A stretch of 64,000 nucleotides of DNA from Staphylotrichum longicolle. Taxonomy: Eukaryota; Ascomycota; Sordariomycetes; Sordariales; Chaetomiaceae. The DNA lies in contig JAHCVI010000001.1 of assembly GCA_019096155.1 (NCBI GenBank), positions 124,001 through 188,000 of the forward strand. The letters run 5' to 3'. The notes under the pieces were generated by a model. The model saw nothing but the letters and a program-made list of their open reading frames with translations. It searched no databases and was not told where the DNA came from. Positions 33,137 through 44,110 of the stretch are shown here, piece after piece (the stretch's first letter is position 1; each line of letters starts with the position of its first letter). Both the position numbers and the translations under genes were made by a program.

Positions 33137-35047
33137 ATGGCCCAATCGTATGTCCCAAGTCTGACAGAGGCTGCAGTCCGAGTCGACCCTCGAGACTCGA
33201 GGGAATACGCGGGCAACCAAGAAGCGTCTCCGCTGTTCGACATGTGCCACCGCCCGGAAACATACTCAAACATACTGTACTTTGACCAAGAGATGGTGGT
33301 CGTCGATGACGCCAACGCTAAGGTAATTTTTCCTTGACCGCTGCTCGGTCCTCAAAGGGGTCAGGAGGTGAAGCTAACATGACTGCGCTTCAGTCTCCCG
33401 ATCATGTCATTCTCATGCCTCGAGACACATCGATCAAAGAAATTGCCTGCTTGACGACCAAGTACCTTCCTTTGCTATATCGGTTCCGCCGTCGGGCGCA
33501 GGTCGAGACGCAGCGTATGCTGCGCCTGAACCCAGAAAGAATCCCCATGTTTATGATTGGGTTTCATACGATACCCAGCCTATTTCCACTTCACTGCCAT
33601 GTCCAGGACTGGTCCCTCAGTACTGACAAGATGTTCCACCCCAGACACTGGAAGGTACCCTTCTCTAACATGTTTATATCTCTGGACAAGGTGATTGAAG
33701 AGGTGGAGCAAACCGGGCGGATGAGGGTAGATGCGGATGCGTACCGACACGACTGGCTCACGAACCCGATCCGCTGCCCAGTGTGTCCTGGTCCTCAACG
33801 CCAATGGGAGACCGATATCACCGAGCTGGCGAGGCACTGGCGCGAGCACATCGAGGAGTGGAAGTCCACCAAGACTCTCCACCCCCATGTGACGCCGACA
33901 AGACAATGGGAGCCCAGGTTTCCCGTCATCTTGACCACCAGAAAACGGGCCGGGTTTCTTGGTTTTACCAACGAACTAGACCATCTAAAGAAAGACTTTC
34001 CCAATCTGGAGATTCATTCCTACTTTAGCGATGAATGGCCGTCGATCCCAAAGTACGTGCTGGACAAGACCACCATCTACCTCGCGACGACCGAGTTGCC
34101 ACCAGCTGGATACAGGCTCCCTCGACTCGAATGGATCCATCTCGCCTCGTCCGGACTCGACATGCTCGCCGCTAGCCCATATAACCATCGTCGCGACCTC
34201 CAGGTGACATCGAGCACGGGCTCCGGTTCGGGGGCCATGGCCGAGTGGGTGTTGATGAACACGATGCTCCTGACCCGCAACATGCTCACGGCGCTGCAAA
34301 GCCAAGCCAGACACGCATGGGCCCCCCAGGCCCTGATGGGATACCGCACTCTCAGCCAACTGTCTGTGGGCATCATTGGCTTTGGGTCCATCGGCCAGCA
34401 GGTAGCGGAGCGTTTCCTTGCCCACGGCAGCAAAGTCTCGGCCATAAACCCGAAAGGCCTTCCTCCGTCCCTGGCGGCACCAGATTCACGCTTGGGGCAA
34501 GTCACGGTCCTGAAAGCTGACGACAAAGACAGCTTGCGTGCGTTTCTTGCCTCCCAGGACGTCCTTCTCCTGGCCGCTCCGCTCACCCCAGAGACGCGCG
34601 GTCTCATTGGGCGGGGAGAGGAAATGCGTCTCATCGCGGGGCCCCCTGCTCGACGAGCATGCTCTCGCCGAGTATCTTCGAAACGGGCATCTGGGCGGGG
34701 CTGCCCTGGATGTCGTTGACGAGGAGCCCCTGGCCGCGAGATCTCATCTCTGGGATCTGCCGAACATCATCATCACTCCCCACGTCGCAGCCATGCACAA
34801 CAAGGTATGTCCCGCTCCAAGCTGCATCGTTCTGAAACATACTGAGTTGGCCGTTGAGTATAACGAGAATGTGCTTGGTCTCTTCGAGTCAAATTTACGG
34901 GCGCATCTTGAGCACAAGCCGATGAGAAACGTGGCCGTGCTTCCGGTTCCCTCTTCTCCGCCACCGCAGCCCTACAGCCGCCCGATATACGCTGTTCGGC
35001 AGCAGATGAGCAGCAGTAGTGCCTCGTCGAGCAGCGGGCGGTGGTGA
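33137..35047 (+). CDS. HIT/C2HE zinc domain fused to D-2-hydroxyacid dehydrogenase, broken frame
   Basis: Exon 1 (33137-33322) joins exon 2 (from 33394) over a 71-base intron with a CTAAC branch. Residues about 40-180 match an aprataxin-type HIT domain, with HVILMPRD and GFHTIPSLFPLHCHVQ (His-x-His). A C2HE zinc motif follows: CPVC near residue 190 and HWREH. Without any break or internal start the same frame continues into a D-2-hydroxyacid dehydrogenase with the NAD loop VGIIGFGSIGQQVAERF. After EEMRLIA (about 34636) the frame is lost. The next frame continues RGPLLDEHALAEYL, DVVDEEPL and ITPHVAA, keeping the catalytic Arg, Glu and His. About 8-10 residues before the RG motif seem missing. 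A 42-base candidate intron (34805-34846) is in frame either way. The fusion itself is clearly seen; whether the gene is functional is unknown. Confidence 0.75.
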
Positions 35048-35662
35048 GGTTGGGCTATCTGGGCGTGGTGTGTGGGTCTCCTGTACCTTATACATGAAAT
35101 CAGGATTCTCACATAGAATGGAGTCGCCTTTGGATGACTTGGTAGAGTCCTCTGGATGTGATTGTTCTCGGGCACCATGATAAGGTACCTTTCTCTGAAT
35201 CCGTCAGTAGTAACAAGGTGAGGTGTCAAGGGCCCAAGGGGGGAAACAAAGAAAAATACATATGCAATTGACAGAAATGCAAGGAAGACAAGATGCATAT
35301 CCTCGACAAGATTGAATAGCGGTCCACTCAGCATACTTATGAAAGACCTAGCTTTGTTGTGAAGTCCAAAGGCGAACCAAGAGGCGTCTAGGGGATGCCC
35401 CTGAGAGCCACAGGGGAGCTGCAAGGACTCGGGGCGATGCTGCCAATCACAGCGCCTCACGAGTCCGAGCCAGATTCGTGCCAAGGCTCTGAAGGATCGC
35501 GTGGAAGTGGGCCGATAGCACCTGCATGGCGCATGGCTGATGGGAATCTTTTTGGATCCGGTTCCCGCGTCTTTCCAATTTCTGTTGCCGTCTCGACCCT
35601 CGCTTGTCGCTCTTTTACTCACGACACGACACACAGGACAGCGATACGATGCCACCGACGTG
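35048..35662. other. Intergenic region
   Basis: This is the 3' flank of the HIT fusion gene and the promoter of the glycosyltransferase-like gene. A 266-codon minus-strand frame spanning 34972-35772 has no protein-like features and overlaps both genes. Nothing else was seen. Confidence 0.6.
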
Positions 35663-37117
35663 ATGCGTCTCTCACTCCGCAAGGGCGTCTTTGAGCTCCC
35701 GCGGCGCCTCCTCGCATTCCCCGCCGCGCGGGCCCTCCTCGTGTGCGTCGTGCTCTGGCTGCTCGCCTTCACCTACGGCAAGGTCTTCCTCTGGCGCGAC
35801 CCGCACAGCGCCTACTTCAGCTCCGAGTCCGTCTACGATCTCGACTACTCGGCCACCCGCCAGCATCAGGCCCGCGACTTCATCGCCCAGGTCAACCGCG
35901 AGGCCCTCGCCAACGAGGCCGACGATGTCGCCAACAAGATAGAAGGGGGGACGGGGACGGGCGGCGGCCCCGCGAAGAAGAAACTGAGGCAGAAGACGGG
36001 GGACACGCCCGCCCTATGCGCCGCCTTCGTGACGGTGCGGCGCGACAACGATGCTGCGCGCCTCTACATGGCCGACGCTCTGGGGTCGATGCTGGCGGGG
36101 CTCGACGTGCGCGAGCGTGCCGCCCTCAACGTCAGCCTGTTGTTTGGCAACATGGATCCGGCACGGCACCCGGACTGGGACGCCCCTTGGGTGCGAGCCC
36201 TGGCCGACTCCGCCGCCGGGTACAGCGGCCTGACGGACCTGCAGCGTGCCGGGCTGACCAAGGCCGAGGAGGCCCGCGACCTGCAGCTCAAGGGTGTGTT
36301 CGACTATTTGTACGTCCTGGAGCGCTGCCTGGCGGAGACGTCGGCGCCCTTCATTGCTGTGTTCGAGGACGACGTCGTGTTCGCGGCAGACTGGATGGCG
36401 CGCACCATGCGCGGCCTGCAGTACCTGGTGCGCGACTAAGCCCCGAGGGGGCCAAGGACTGGCTCTATCTGCGACTGTTCTACACCGAGACGCATCTCGG
36501 CTGGCTGACCGAGGGCGGCTGGTTCTACAACCACCTTCCCCTGACCCTCGCCATGGCCGCGGGCGCCACGGCGGTACTCCTCTTGACGCTGCCTTTGTCT
36601 TTCGTTGCGGCGCCCGGTTGCGCCTCGACTGGGCACCATTGCCGTGGTCTCGCTGCTCGTTGCGCATCCTTCGCCGTGCTGGTCTTCATGGCGGGAAACA
36701 CAACCTGCCATTCCGGGATACAGCCTCCACAATGGCCTCCCAGCCGCTCTTTCTGCTTCCCGCGGCGGCGTCATGCCCATGGACCAGAGCGGGTGTTGCA
36801 CCCAGGCCCTGGTCTTTCACCGCCCCGCGCTGCCGGACCTCATTCAATATCTCCGGAAACGAGAGCGGGGGCAGACGGACAGCATGATCGAGGAGTATTG
36901 CGGCATCACCGGCATGAAGAGGTTCGCCCTGGCCGAGCAGGCTGTCCAGCATGTCGGCCTCTACAGCAGCCGCGGAATGCAGGCCAAGGATGCCCAGAGC
37001 GTGTGGGCCTTTTGGTTTGAGGCGAACAAGCCCGACGAGGTCGAGAGGACACACCGTCTCACGGTTGAAGAAGTGGATTGGGCCATGTTTGACAATATAA
37101 GCAGGAAGGCTTCTTAG
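35663..37117 (+). CDS. PGAP4-like membrane glycosyltransferase, six apparent frame jumps
   Basis: The N-terminal frame from 35663 has a type II membrane anchor at residues about 24-42 (ALLVCVVLWLLAFTY). It then has a glycosyltransferase-like core ending in FIAVFEDDVVFAADW, with the acidic EDD metal-binding motif. PGAP4 family enzymes add N-acetylgalactosamine to GPI anchors in the Golgi; fungal relatives are common but little studied. The frame hits TAA at 36439. The protein then continues in other frames: KDWLYLRLFYTETHLGW and a hydrophobic pair, RLRLDW, GTIAVVSLLVA, SFAVLVFMAG, KHNLPFRDT, and finally GCCTQALVFHRPALPDLI to the stop at 37117. Every jump fits one missing base. Either the local sequence is wrong or the gene is dead. 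Confidence 0.7.
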
Positions 37118-37516
37118 CATGTATTGTATACCTATTGATGTAGTTTTTTTTACTCGGGAATACGACTCACGAAATCCAGCCCTGAAGGAGGAGTTCCGTC
37201 TTGCTGTCTTGACATGACGCTGGCGTTTGGAGGTTACACTGGCGCCTGTTTCGTCCAATCACGACTGCAGCGTGTGGCAGTGGATGTTGGACACCGACCG
37301 CTCGAGTCTGTTGGGCTTCCAGGCGAGCCGGAGTGGGGAGACCTGCTCAAAGCGGACTCGGGGCTGGCCACGCTCCTGCGACGACTCACAACCTTTTCTC
37401 GTCCGAGGTACATTGCATTCCATAATAAACGTGGTCAACGACGATGGAAGCCAAGGACGAGTAATCCCAAACTCGAGTGCTCGAGAGTGGCATCCTACTC
37501 TCCATCCCCCGCCGCC
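37118..37516. other. Intergenic region upstream of the STAND gene
   Basis: This is the 3' flank of the glycosyltransferase-like gene and the promoter of the NACHT-ankyrin gene. The frame open across it is continuous with the downstream gene but starts without a good ATG context, so it was left out of the coding model. Confidence 0.6.
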
Positions 37517-40500
37517 ATGTCACTCGCAATCAAGGATGGGACGATGCTCCGACGTGAGACAGAAACGTGTCTGCGTCTCTTCGCCCAGTGTCTGCGCATC
37601 GAAGAACTGTCCAGCGCGCGCTTTCTCTGGTTCGAGGACTGCCAGGCCCGCTTCCGCTGGTGGGCGTTCAGCCTGAAGGCCTCGTCTACCGGGCGAGGCT
37701 CCCTCGACCGCATTCTCGCACACCGCAGCGATGTCCGCGATGCCATTCATGGCGTCCTTGAAACCCTGGCGTCAGCACTGGGCTCCTGTCTCGTTGAATC
37801 CCGCCGGCTCGATGCAGAAGACGACGCTGACGAGACCCGATCTGATGCTTCGTCCCCGAGATCAGTGACGTCTGCGTTCTCAGAAAGCTCCACCAGCTCA
37901 GAGCCGGATAACGACAACCATGTGGCCGATGTTGCGGCACAGCACGCATATTTCATCGACATGTGTCTGCGGAGCTTGTCGCGATTCTCCATCCTCATCC
38001 GGAAGGCAAAGGATAAGCTGAGGCACAAGCGGGCCGACGACGATCTCGTCCGGATCCAAAGCCACGAGCCCCAAACGTATGCCGAGTTTAGAACACACCT
38101 TGAAACTCTCATACTGTGTGGTCCATATGAGCAGTCGCTGCTATCACACCTTGACTGTGCAGCAGCCCACCAAGAGATTTCTCAAACTGTCAGGATCGTC
38201 ATCCGCGCATGGCTTTCAAGCAGGCTGGGCCTCGTACAAGACCGTTTGATACAAGCGAATCTCATCCGCCGTCACAGAATCATGTATTCTAGGAGGGATG
38301 GACGACCGCTTGATTCCATCTCAACTCAAGTCAAACTTGTTCCTGAACAATCGTCTTTGCCATCGCGACCAGGACCGTCTTTGTCCCGTCCTCAGCAAGA
38401 GACTCGAACAACCGGCGTTGTGGAAACTGACGTTACACCCTCGACATCCACGCCAGTTGCTCCTCCAGCAGCAACTCCCACCTCACTGACCGAGACGGTA
38501 CTAGGGTCGGAGCTGGGTACGGTTCCTCTGCGGTCCAGCAAAGCAGCGTCGGTGATATCAAAACTCACGCGGACTGGTCAAAATCAAGACTATCCGAAAA
38601 CCTCGGTGCTTGATAAATCCTCCCAGTGCCCCTATTGCGGGTGTTATCTGGGCCCGGAATACACAAAGAACGAAAAGAAGTGGCAGTAAGTCTGGACACC
38701 TCGTGTTTCAACTGATCCTGGTTGTCCCTTGATTACTCGTCTACTGACCTCTGAGCTCTGTGTGTTATAGCGGCCATGTTGCTCACGACCTAAGTCCCTA
38801 CACCTGTATCTTTCCCGCCTGCAGCTCCCCGCACACTCTCTATACGACCAAAGAACAATGGCTCGCGCACATGACGGCGCACCACAGTGTAACTCGGTGG
38901 TTCTGCTCAACTTGCTCCTCTGAGCAAGACAGCAACAGAGAATCCCTCTTTGCCACCGAGTCGGAGTATCAGTCGCATATGCTGGAGCATCACAGCAAAT
39001 CGTTTGCCATCTCTTATCTTTCTCTTCTTACTGAACTCGCCGAGCAAAAGACGATCGAACCGATATCGTGTCCACTCTGTATCAACGATCGCAGCCTAGC
39101 CCTTGTCGAGTACGACGACCACATAGCCAAGCACCTCCACTCCTTCTCTCTCCGGGCCCTCCCTTGGGACTTTGATCTCGACGAAGCTGCTGCGTCTGCC
39201 GGGTCGAGTGATTCAGGTCCAGCCCCAGGCCCCCGGCCATCAGCAGAAGACGACCATGTTGAGGACCCTGAAGTTAACATCAAGTCTTTTCAAGAAACAG
39301 CGCAGAGTGTCTCCAAGACATTAATGCAGCTACTTCAAGCGGTTGACGGCAATGAACGCCTCGAGGGGTTGACAAGGACAGACACAGTGCGACTCTCGGC
39401 CTGGTTGGTCAAATGGGCTGGACTTCCCATTGAATGGGGCACTACGTCTCAGAGACAGACATGCGCGCTGCTTCTCGGGCGCATGCAGGATAACCTCGAG
39501 AGGCTCGTGACCCATCCCCTGAATGCGATACACCTGTCCGATCTCTGGATCAACATTGTGCTGGATCTGGAGGCTGTGGGGGCATGCATTGAACAGCCGC
39601 TTCGACAAGATCACGACATCTGGCAAGAGTCGTTGCGGTCGCTCTCTGTGGAGACACAGAAAAGACTCCAGACCATCATCGGTAGCCACGACTATTTGCC
39701 TTGGTTTACCGATCTCGACGCCCTTCTGAAGCTGGCCTGGCAGCTGGAGGGAGCATGCAGCAAGGCGGCTCTGACAGCGGAACTTGACATGGTACAGAAC
39801 ATTTTGCGGTCTATCCAGCTGTTCGTAGACGATTCTTTTGAAGATTCTCCGAGCCTGACATGCCTGCCCTGGGCGGTTGTTCACGAACTCATGAAAGTGT
39901 GTACATCTTTCTCTTTGCTTAATCATATTCACCACTCAACAGCTATCGTGGTTTAACTGTTGAACTCCCCTCACAGGTAGCATCCGACGTGACGCTCCCA
40001 ATCTCAGATGGAACCCGTCCCGCCTCGTACGAGAAAGCCAAATTCTCCAACACGCTCTGGACACTCCAGCTCGCCTTCCGCATCGCCAACCGCGGCCGAC
40101 TCTGCGTCCTCGCATACACGGTGGCAAACACCCAAGAAGACTCGGTCGCGGCGCTCCACTTCACACTCATGTCACTGTACAGCACCCTGTTGGAGTTGTT
40201 AGCAGGCAGGATCGAGCCCAACGAACACGACGAGGAGATCTTCCAGAAGGCCACAGCCCGAAAATTTGGCGATCCTAAACCGGCCTTGGGACTCATTGGC
40301 AAGTTGCGCGTGCTGGTGGACCAACTCGACTCAGACGTGGAGGTCTGCCGGCAGGGAAGATTGGGCGATGTGAATGAAGATGTTATGCGCCTGCTGGGGG
40401 GCCTGCCGCCAGCCTTTCCGGACGACGCAGAGGCGCAGAGTTCTGCCCAGAGCGAGGCCGAGCTCTCAGACACTGACGATGACGGCGATGGTGAGGACTT

Positions 40501-43500
40501 CCAGACAGACCTTTTCGATGCCTCGCCCCTTTCAGCTGGTGAGGTGCAGGCTGGTCTACGAGCAAGAAGGGTCCCAGGGACTTGCGAGTGGCTGTTACGC
40601 CACGAAGACTTTGGTGCGTGGGCGGCCAGCGATGTCTCTACTACATTCTCCCCTCACGGGGTCGTGTAAGTGCCCAGCTTTCTTTCTTCTTGGATGAGTG
40701 GCGAGCGCTTGTTTCTGAGGCTGCTGATAACTGTGAATAACTAGTCGGGACTGGCAAGACGTTCCTTGCCTCGGCCGTCATCGATTATATCCGAGATAGG
40801 ATTTGCATCAGCTCCCTCGCCAGAAGGGTTTGCCTTCTTTTACTGCAGCGAGTTGGACTCGGGGGGTTGCCTGACCCAATTCCCGTTGCTCCTGAGCCTC
40901 ATCCACCAACTGCTTCCCCACGGCAGCCAAACCACACGAAAAATGAAGAGACTCGCGAAACGATGGGGCGACAAGTCTGAGCTGATCGAGACCGCGGTCA
41001 CTGACTGCATTTTGGACGCCTTGTCCTCCCATCCGGTAACAACCATTGTTCTCGACGGCCTCGACCGTCTCACCCAGATCGCCTTGTCGGAACTCGTTGC
41101 TACGTTGAGGGTTGTCCTCAGAACCAGCCCACGGCCGTTAAGGCTGTTTGTGTCCAGCACTGACAACGCAGAGGTACCGCGGCTGGCAGGCGCTTCAACT
41201 TTGTGGTATCAGCTAGGTCTTCAGCACTGGCGACGGCACGACGACCGCCAAGGAACCAAGGAGGCCTTGCCCGGTACATTCTCCGACATTGAGAAGGTGG
41301 TTTTGCAAGAGTGGAACGAGATGCCTGCTCAAGTCCGACACAAGCTGGTACGAGAAAGCGAAGGACTGTGAGTTTTTTTTTCTCGTTCTTACATGGCTGT
41401 TCTATTGATTTAGTCGAAAGAAGAAACTTGACAGTCTGCTAACCGTCAGCGGGATAGATTTCTCTGGGCAGTGTTGCAAACTCGCCAACTTCGAGAGCTT
41501 GGGGTAGACAACGTTACGCCGTCGACCATACCAACGCTCCCGGTTCCCGGCGAGATACGCAAATTCTACGAGCAAGCCGTCGAGAGCCTCCAAACCCTGA
41601 GCCACGATGGCAAAACACTAGCTATGCGGGCCCTGAGACTAGTGCTCGGCACAGATGACAGGATGTTGACTTCGGACGAGCTCCTCTCGGCGCTGCGAAT
41701 CGACCCAGAGACGGAGGAGCTAAGAATAGGACCCGAAATCCATGAGGAGCGGTTACGATATCTTTGCCCTAAGCTCTTGACCTTGGACTGGGACACCAAC
41801 CTGGGGCCGGTCTGGAGGCTGACTCACGAGACGTGTGCGCCAATCTTCGCGTCCGAGATACCTCAGTGGCACCTTGACATCGCCCGGATACATCTCAAAC
41901 TGCTTCTCGAAACCCATCGGGACCCTTTCCCCGAACAAGCACGTTCAGACCCGATCTTCGACCCGAATCACCCCTTGCAAACTTCCGCACGGCATCATTG
42001 GATCCAACATGTACAAGCGCACCAAGCCCTGGCCGAAACTCCAGACCCTGTGCTGGTCCGTCTGCTGAAGACGTTCTTGGGTGCTCCGGAAAGCAGTAGT
42101 CCGCAGTATCAGCGGTGGTATAAAGAAGCCGACGCAGACGATTTGCGTCTACCGCACTCGACCCCGTTCACCGCGGATGTCTTCGGCTTCATCGCGCCCT
42201 GTACCCAGACGCTCTTCACAATGTGCCGGTTCTCGCTGTTTACGCTCCTCAGGGACTGGTGGACCGATCCCGCACTCGACCTGTCAATGAGGAACGGGCG
42301 GGGCTGGACTCTGCTGGAAATCGTCAGCTGGGACAACGTCGAGGGTTTCGCCATTGGGAGAGAACTGGTGGAGCTGGGCGCGGATGTGAACCAGCGCCAA
42401 GGTGGCGCCGGTACCGCAACTACCGCACTCGCCCACGCCGTATCCGAGGGCCACGCCGCATGGGTGCGGCATCTCATTGCCCACGGGGCGGACGTGGACC
42501 TTGGCAGCCCGTTGGCCGTGGCCGTGCAAGCTGGCAATCTCGAACTCGCTCAACTCCTTTTGCAGGCAGGGGCGCAAGTGGATGCGGACGAGGACGCCCT
42601 CGGGTACGGCAGTGTGCTGGCGCTGGCTGCGGCATCTGCTCGTCTCGACACGGTCGAGATGCTTCTTGATGCCGGTGCCGAGGCCGGAAGGAGGCTCGGT
42701 GGACACTTCGTCAGCGCTGTCGCGGCTGCGGGAGCAAATATGGGCCCGGATGCGCCAGCCATTGTCTCCGCGCTGGTCCGCCGTGGAGCAGATGTCAACC
42801 TTGTGGGAGGAGGTTATGGATCTGCGCTGGGCGAAGCTTGCGTACGGAAAAATCTGCCCTGTCTCAGAAGCCTCATCCAAGCAGGGGCCGATGTCAACCA
42901 GCAGTTGCCTCCGTCTCCGTCGGATGGCGGGAGCGCGTTGGCAATCGTTTCGGCAGAGGGCGATTTGGAGTGTGTCGAGACGCTCATCCAGGCAGGGGCA
43001 GATGTCAACCAGAGGCTGGAGAGAGGCAAATATGGCAATAGTCTCGTAGCAGCGGCCAGCATGGGCGAGCTGCACTGCCTCCAAGCACTCCTTGCGGCTG
43101 GGGCAGATGCCAACCAGACACTCTCAACCGGCATGTATGGGAGCGCCCTTTCGGCTGCCGCCCAGGAAAACCACCTGCACTGCTTGACCGCGCTGCTTGA
43201 TGCTGGGGCAAACCCTATTCAGGGGCTATCAACTGGCGAGTATGTAAGCGCGCTAGCTGCTGCTGCGTCGCGCGCTTCGGGGCCTTGTGTTCGTGCTCTG
43301 CTTCGAGCCGGTGCTGACCCCAACATGCCGCGCCCAAACTTCGAGAAGAGACATGGGAGCCCGCTGGCGCTGGCGGTGACGAACCGGGATGGTATGTGCC
43401 TACGTCTTTTGATCGAGGCCGGTGCGGACGTCAACCAGCTCCAGCCACCACGGGGCGACCAAGGCGAGGGGGGCAGTGCGCTGGCGATCGCGGCTGAGAC

Positions 43501-44110
43501 CGGGAGGTTATACGACTTGAATCAACTCATAAGCGCCGGGGCGGACGTCAACCTCCTCCACAAGTCAGAAAAGCTGCGGTGCGGGAGCGCTCTGGTGGCT
43601 GCCGCCTTTGCAGGTTCGACCGACTGCGTGAAGGCCTTGATCACGGCTGGCGCCCGGGTGGACCAGGAGACGTTGGTGGGCGTCTATGGCAACGCTCTTA
43701 CGGCGGCAGCAGGGCAGGGGAAGCTGGAATGCTTGCAGATTCTCGTGGGCGCTGGCGCGGACGTCAACCAACAGCTCCACGGGCACCCTGGATCGTGCCA
43801 GACTGCGCTGATCGCGGCAGCGTACCTGGGACAACTGCAGAGTGTCGCCTTTCTGATCCAGAACGGAGCATCAGTGGACCAACGAGTGGGCGGGCGATTC
43901 AAAACCGCCCTGCAGGCGGCGATGACCACGGTGAGCGACCAAGACATCGAGATTTTCGACCCAGAAGCAGCGCGGCGGGTGCAGGTCTTCAGGAGTCTTG
44001 TTGATGGGCGTGGGTCGAGTCCGCCAAAGCTGGCCGAGCGCAAAGCGACCATCACAGGGCTGCTTGAAGAACATGGCGCCTTGGAGAACCTGGCGGGTGT
44101 ATCCATGTAG
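37517..44110 (+). CDS. NACHT-ankyrin STAND (NLR-like) protein with N-terminal C2H2-like fingers
   Basis: The ATG at 37517 has a GCCGCCATG context. Exons are 37517-38685, 38771-39896, 39977-40665, 40745-41367 and 41458-44110, about 2090 residues. Residues about 370-520 hold spaced Cys/His pairs (CPYC, C-x4-C, HM-x3-H, CSTC, CPLC, HIAKHLHSF) typical of fungal C2H2 modules. The next about 400 residues belong to no family I know. The P-loop GSFGTGKT spans the intron at 40666-40744. Walker B-like IVLDGLDRL follows, then a winged-helix-like region and about 15 ankyrin repeats with LIQAGADVN-type turns. Frame jumps flank the P-loop (about 40625-40645 and 40800-40825), two missing bases at each place. 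STAND proteins act as ligand-triggered switches in fungal allorecognition; this role is inferred. Confidence 0.85.
42310..43930 (+). repeat. Tandem ankyrin-repeat coding array
   Basis: About 15 diverged repeats of roughly 33-40 codons are recognisable by the turn (L/I)-x-x-x-G-A-x-(V/A)-(N/D) and by alternating GSAL-type helix starts. They differ clearly at the DNA level, with the middle repeats (about 42840-43200) the most alike. The array forms the presumptive sensor end of the STAND protein. Confidence 0.85.

Noticed and set aside
34805..34846. 42-base intron in the HIT fusion gene
   Set aside because: GTATGT donor is good, but the length is below the usual fungal minimum and the segment is in frame without a stop; left as undecided coding.
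34972..35772. 266-codon minus-strand frame
   Set aside because: Overlaps the ends of two genes on the opposite strand; hydrophobic stretches are short and the composition is random.
35743..37020. 425-codon + strand frame in the PGAP4-like gene as an independent gene
   Set aside because: Only its middle part is protein-like and it continues the PGAP4-like sequence; the start is an out-of-frame shadow.
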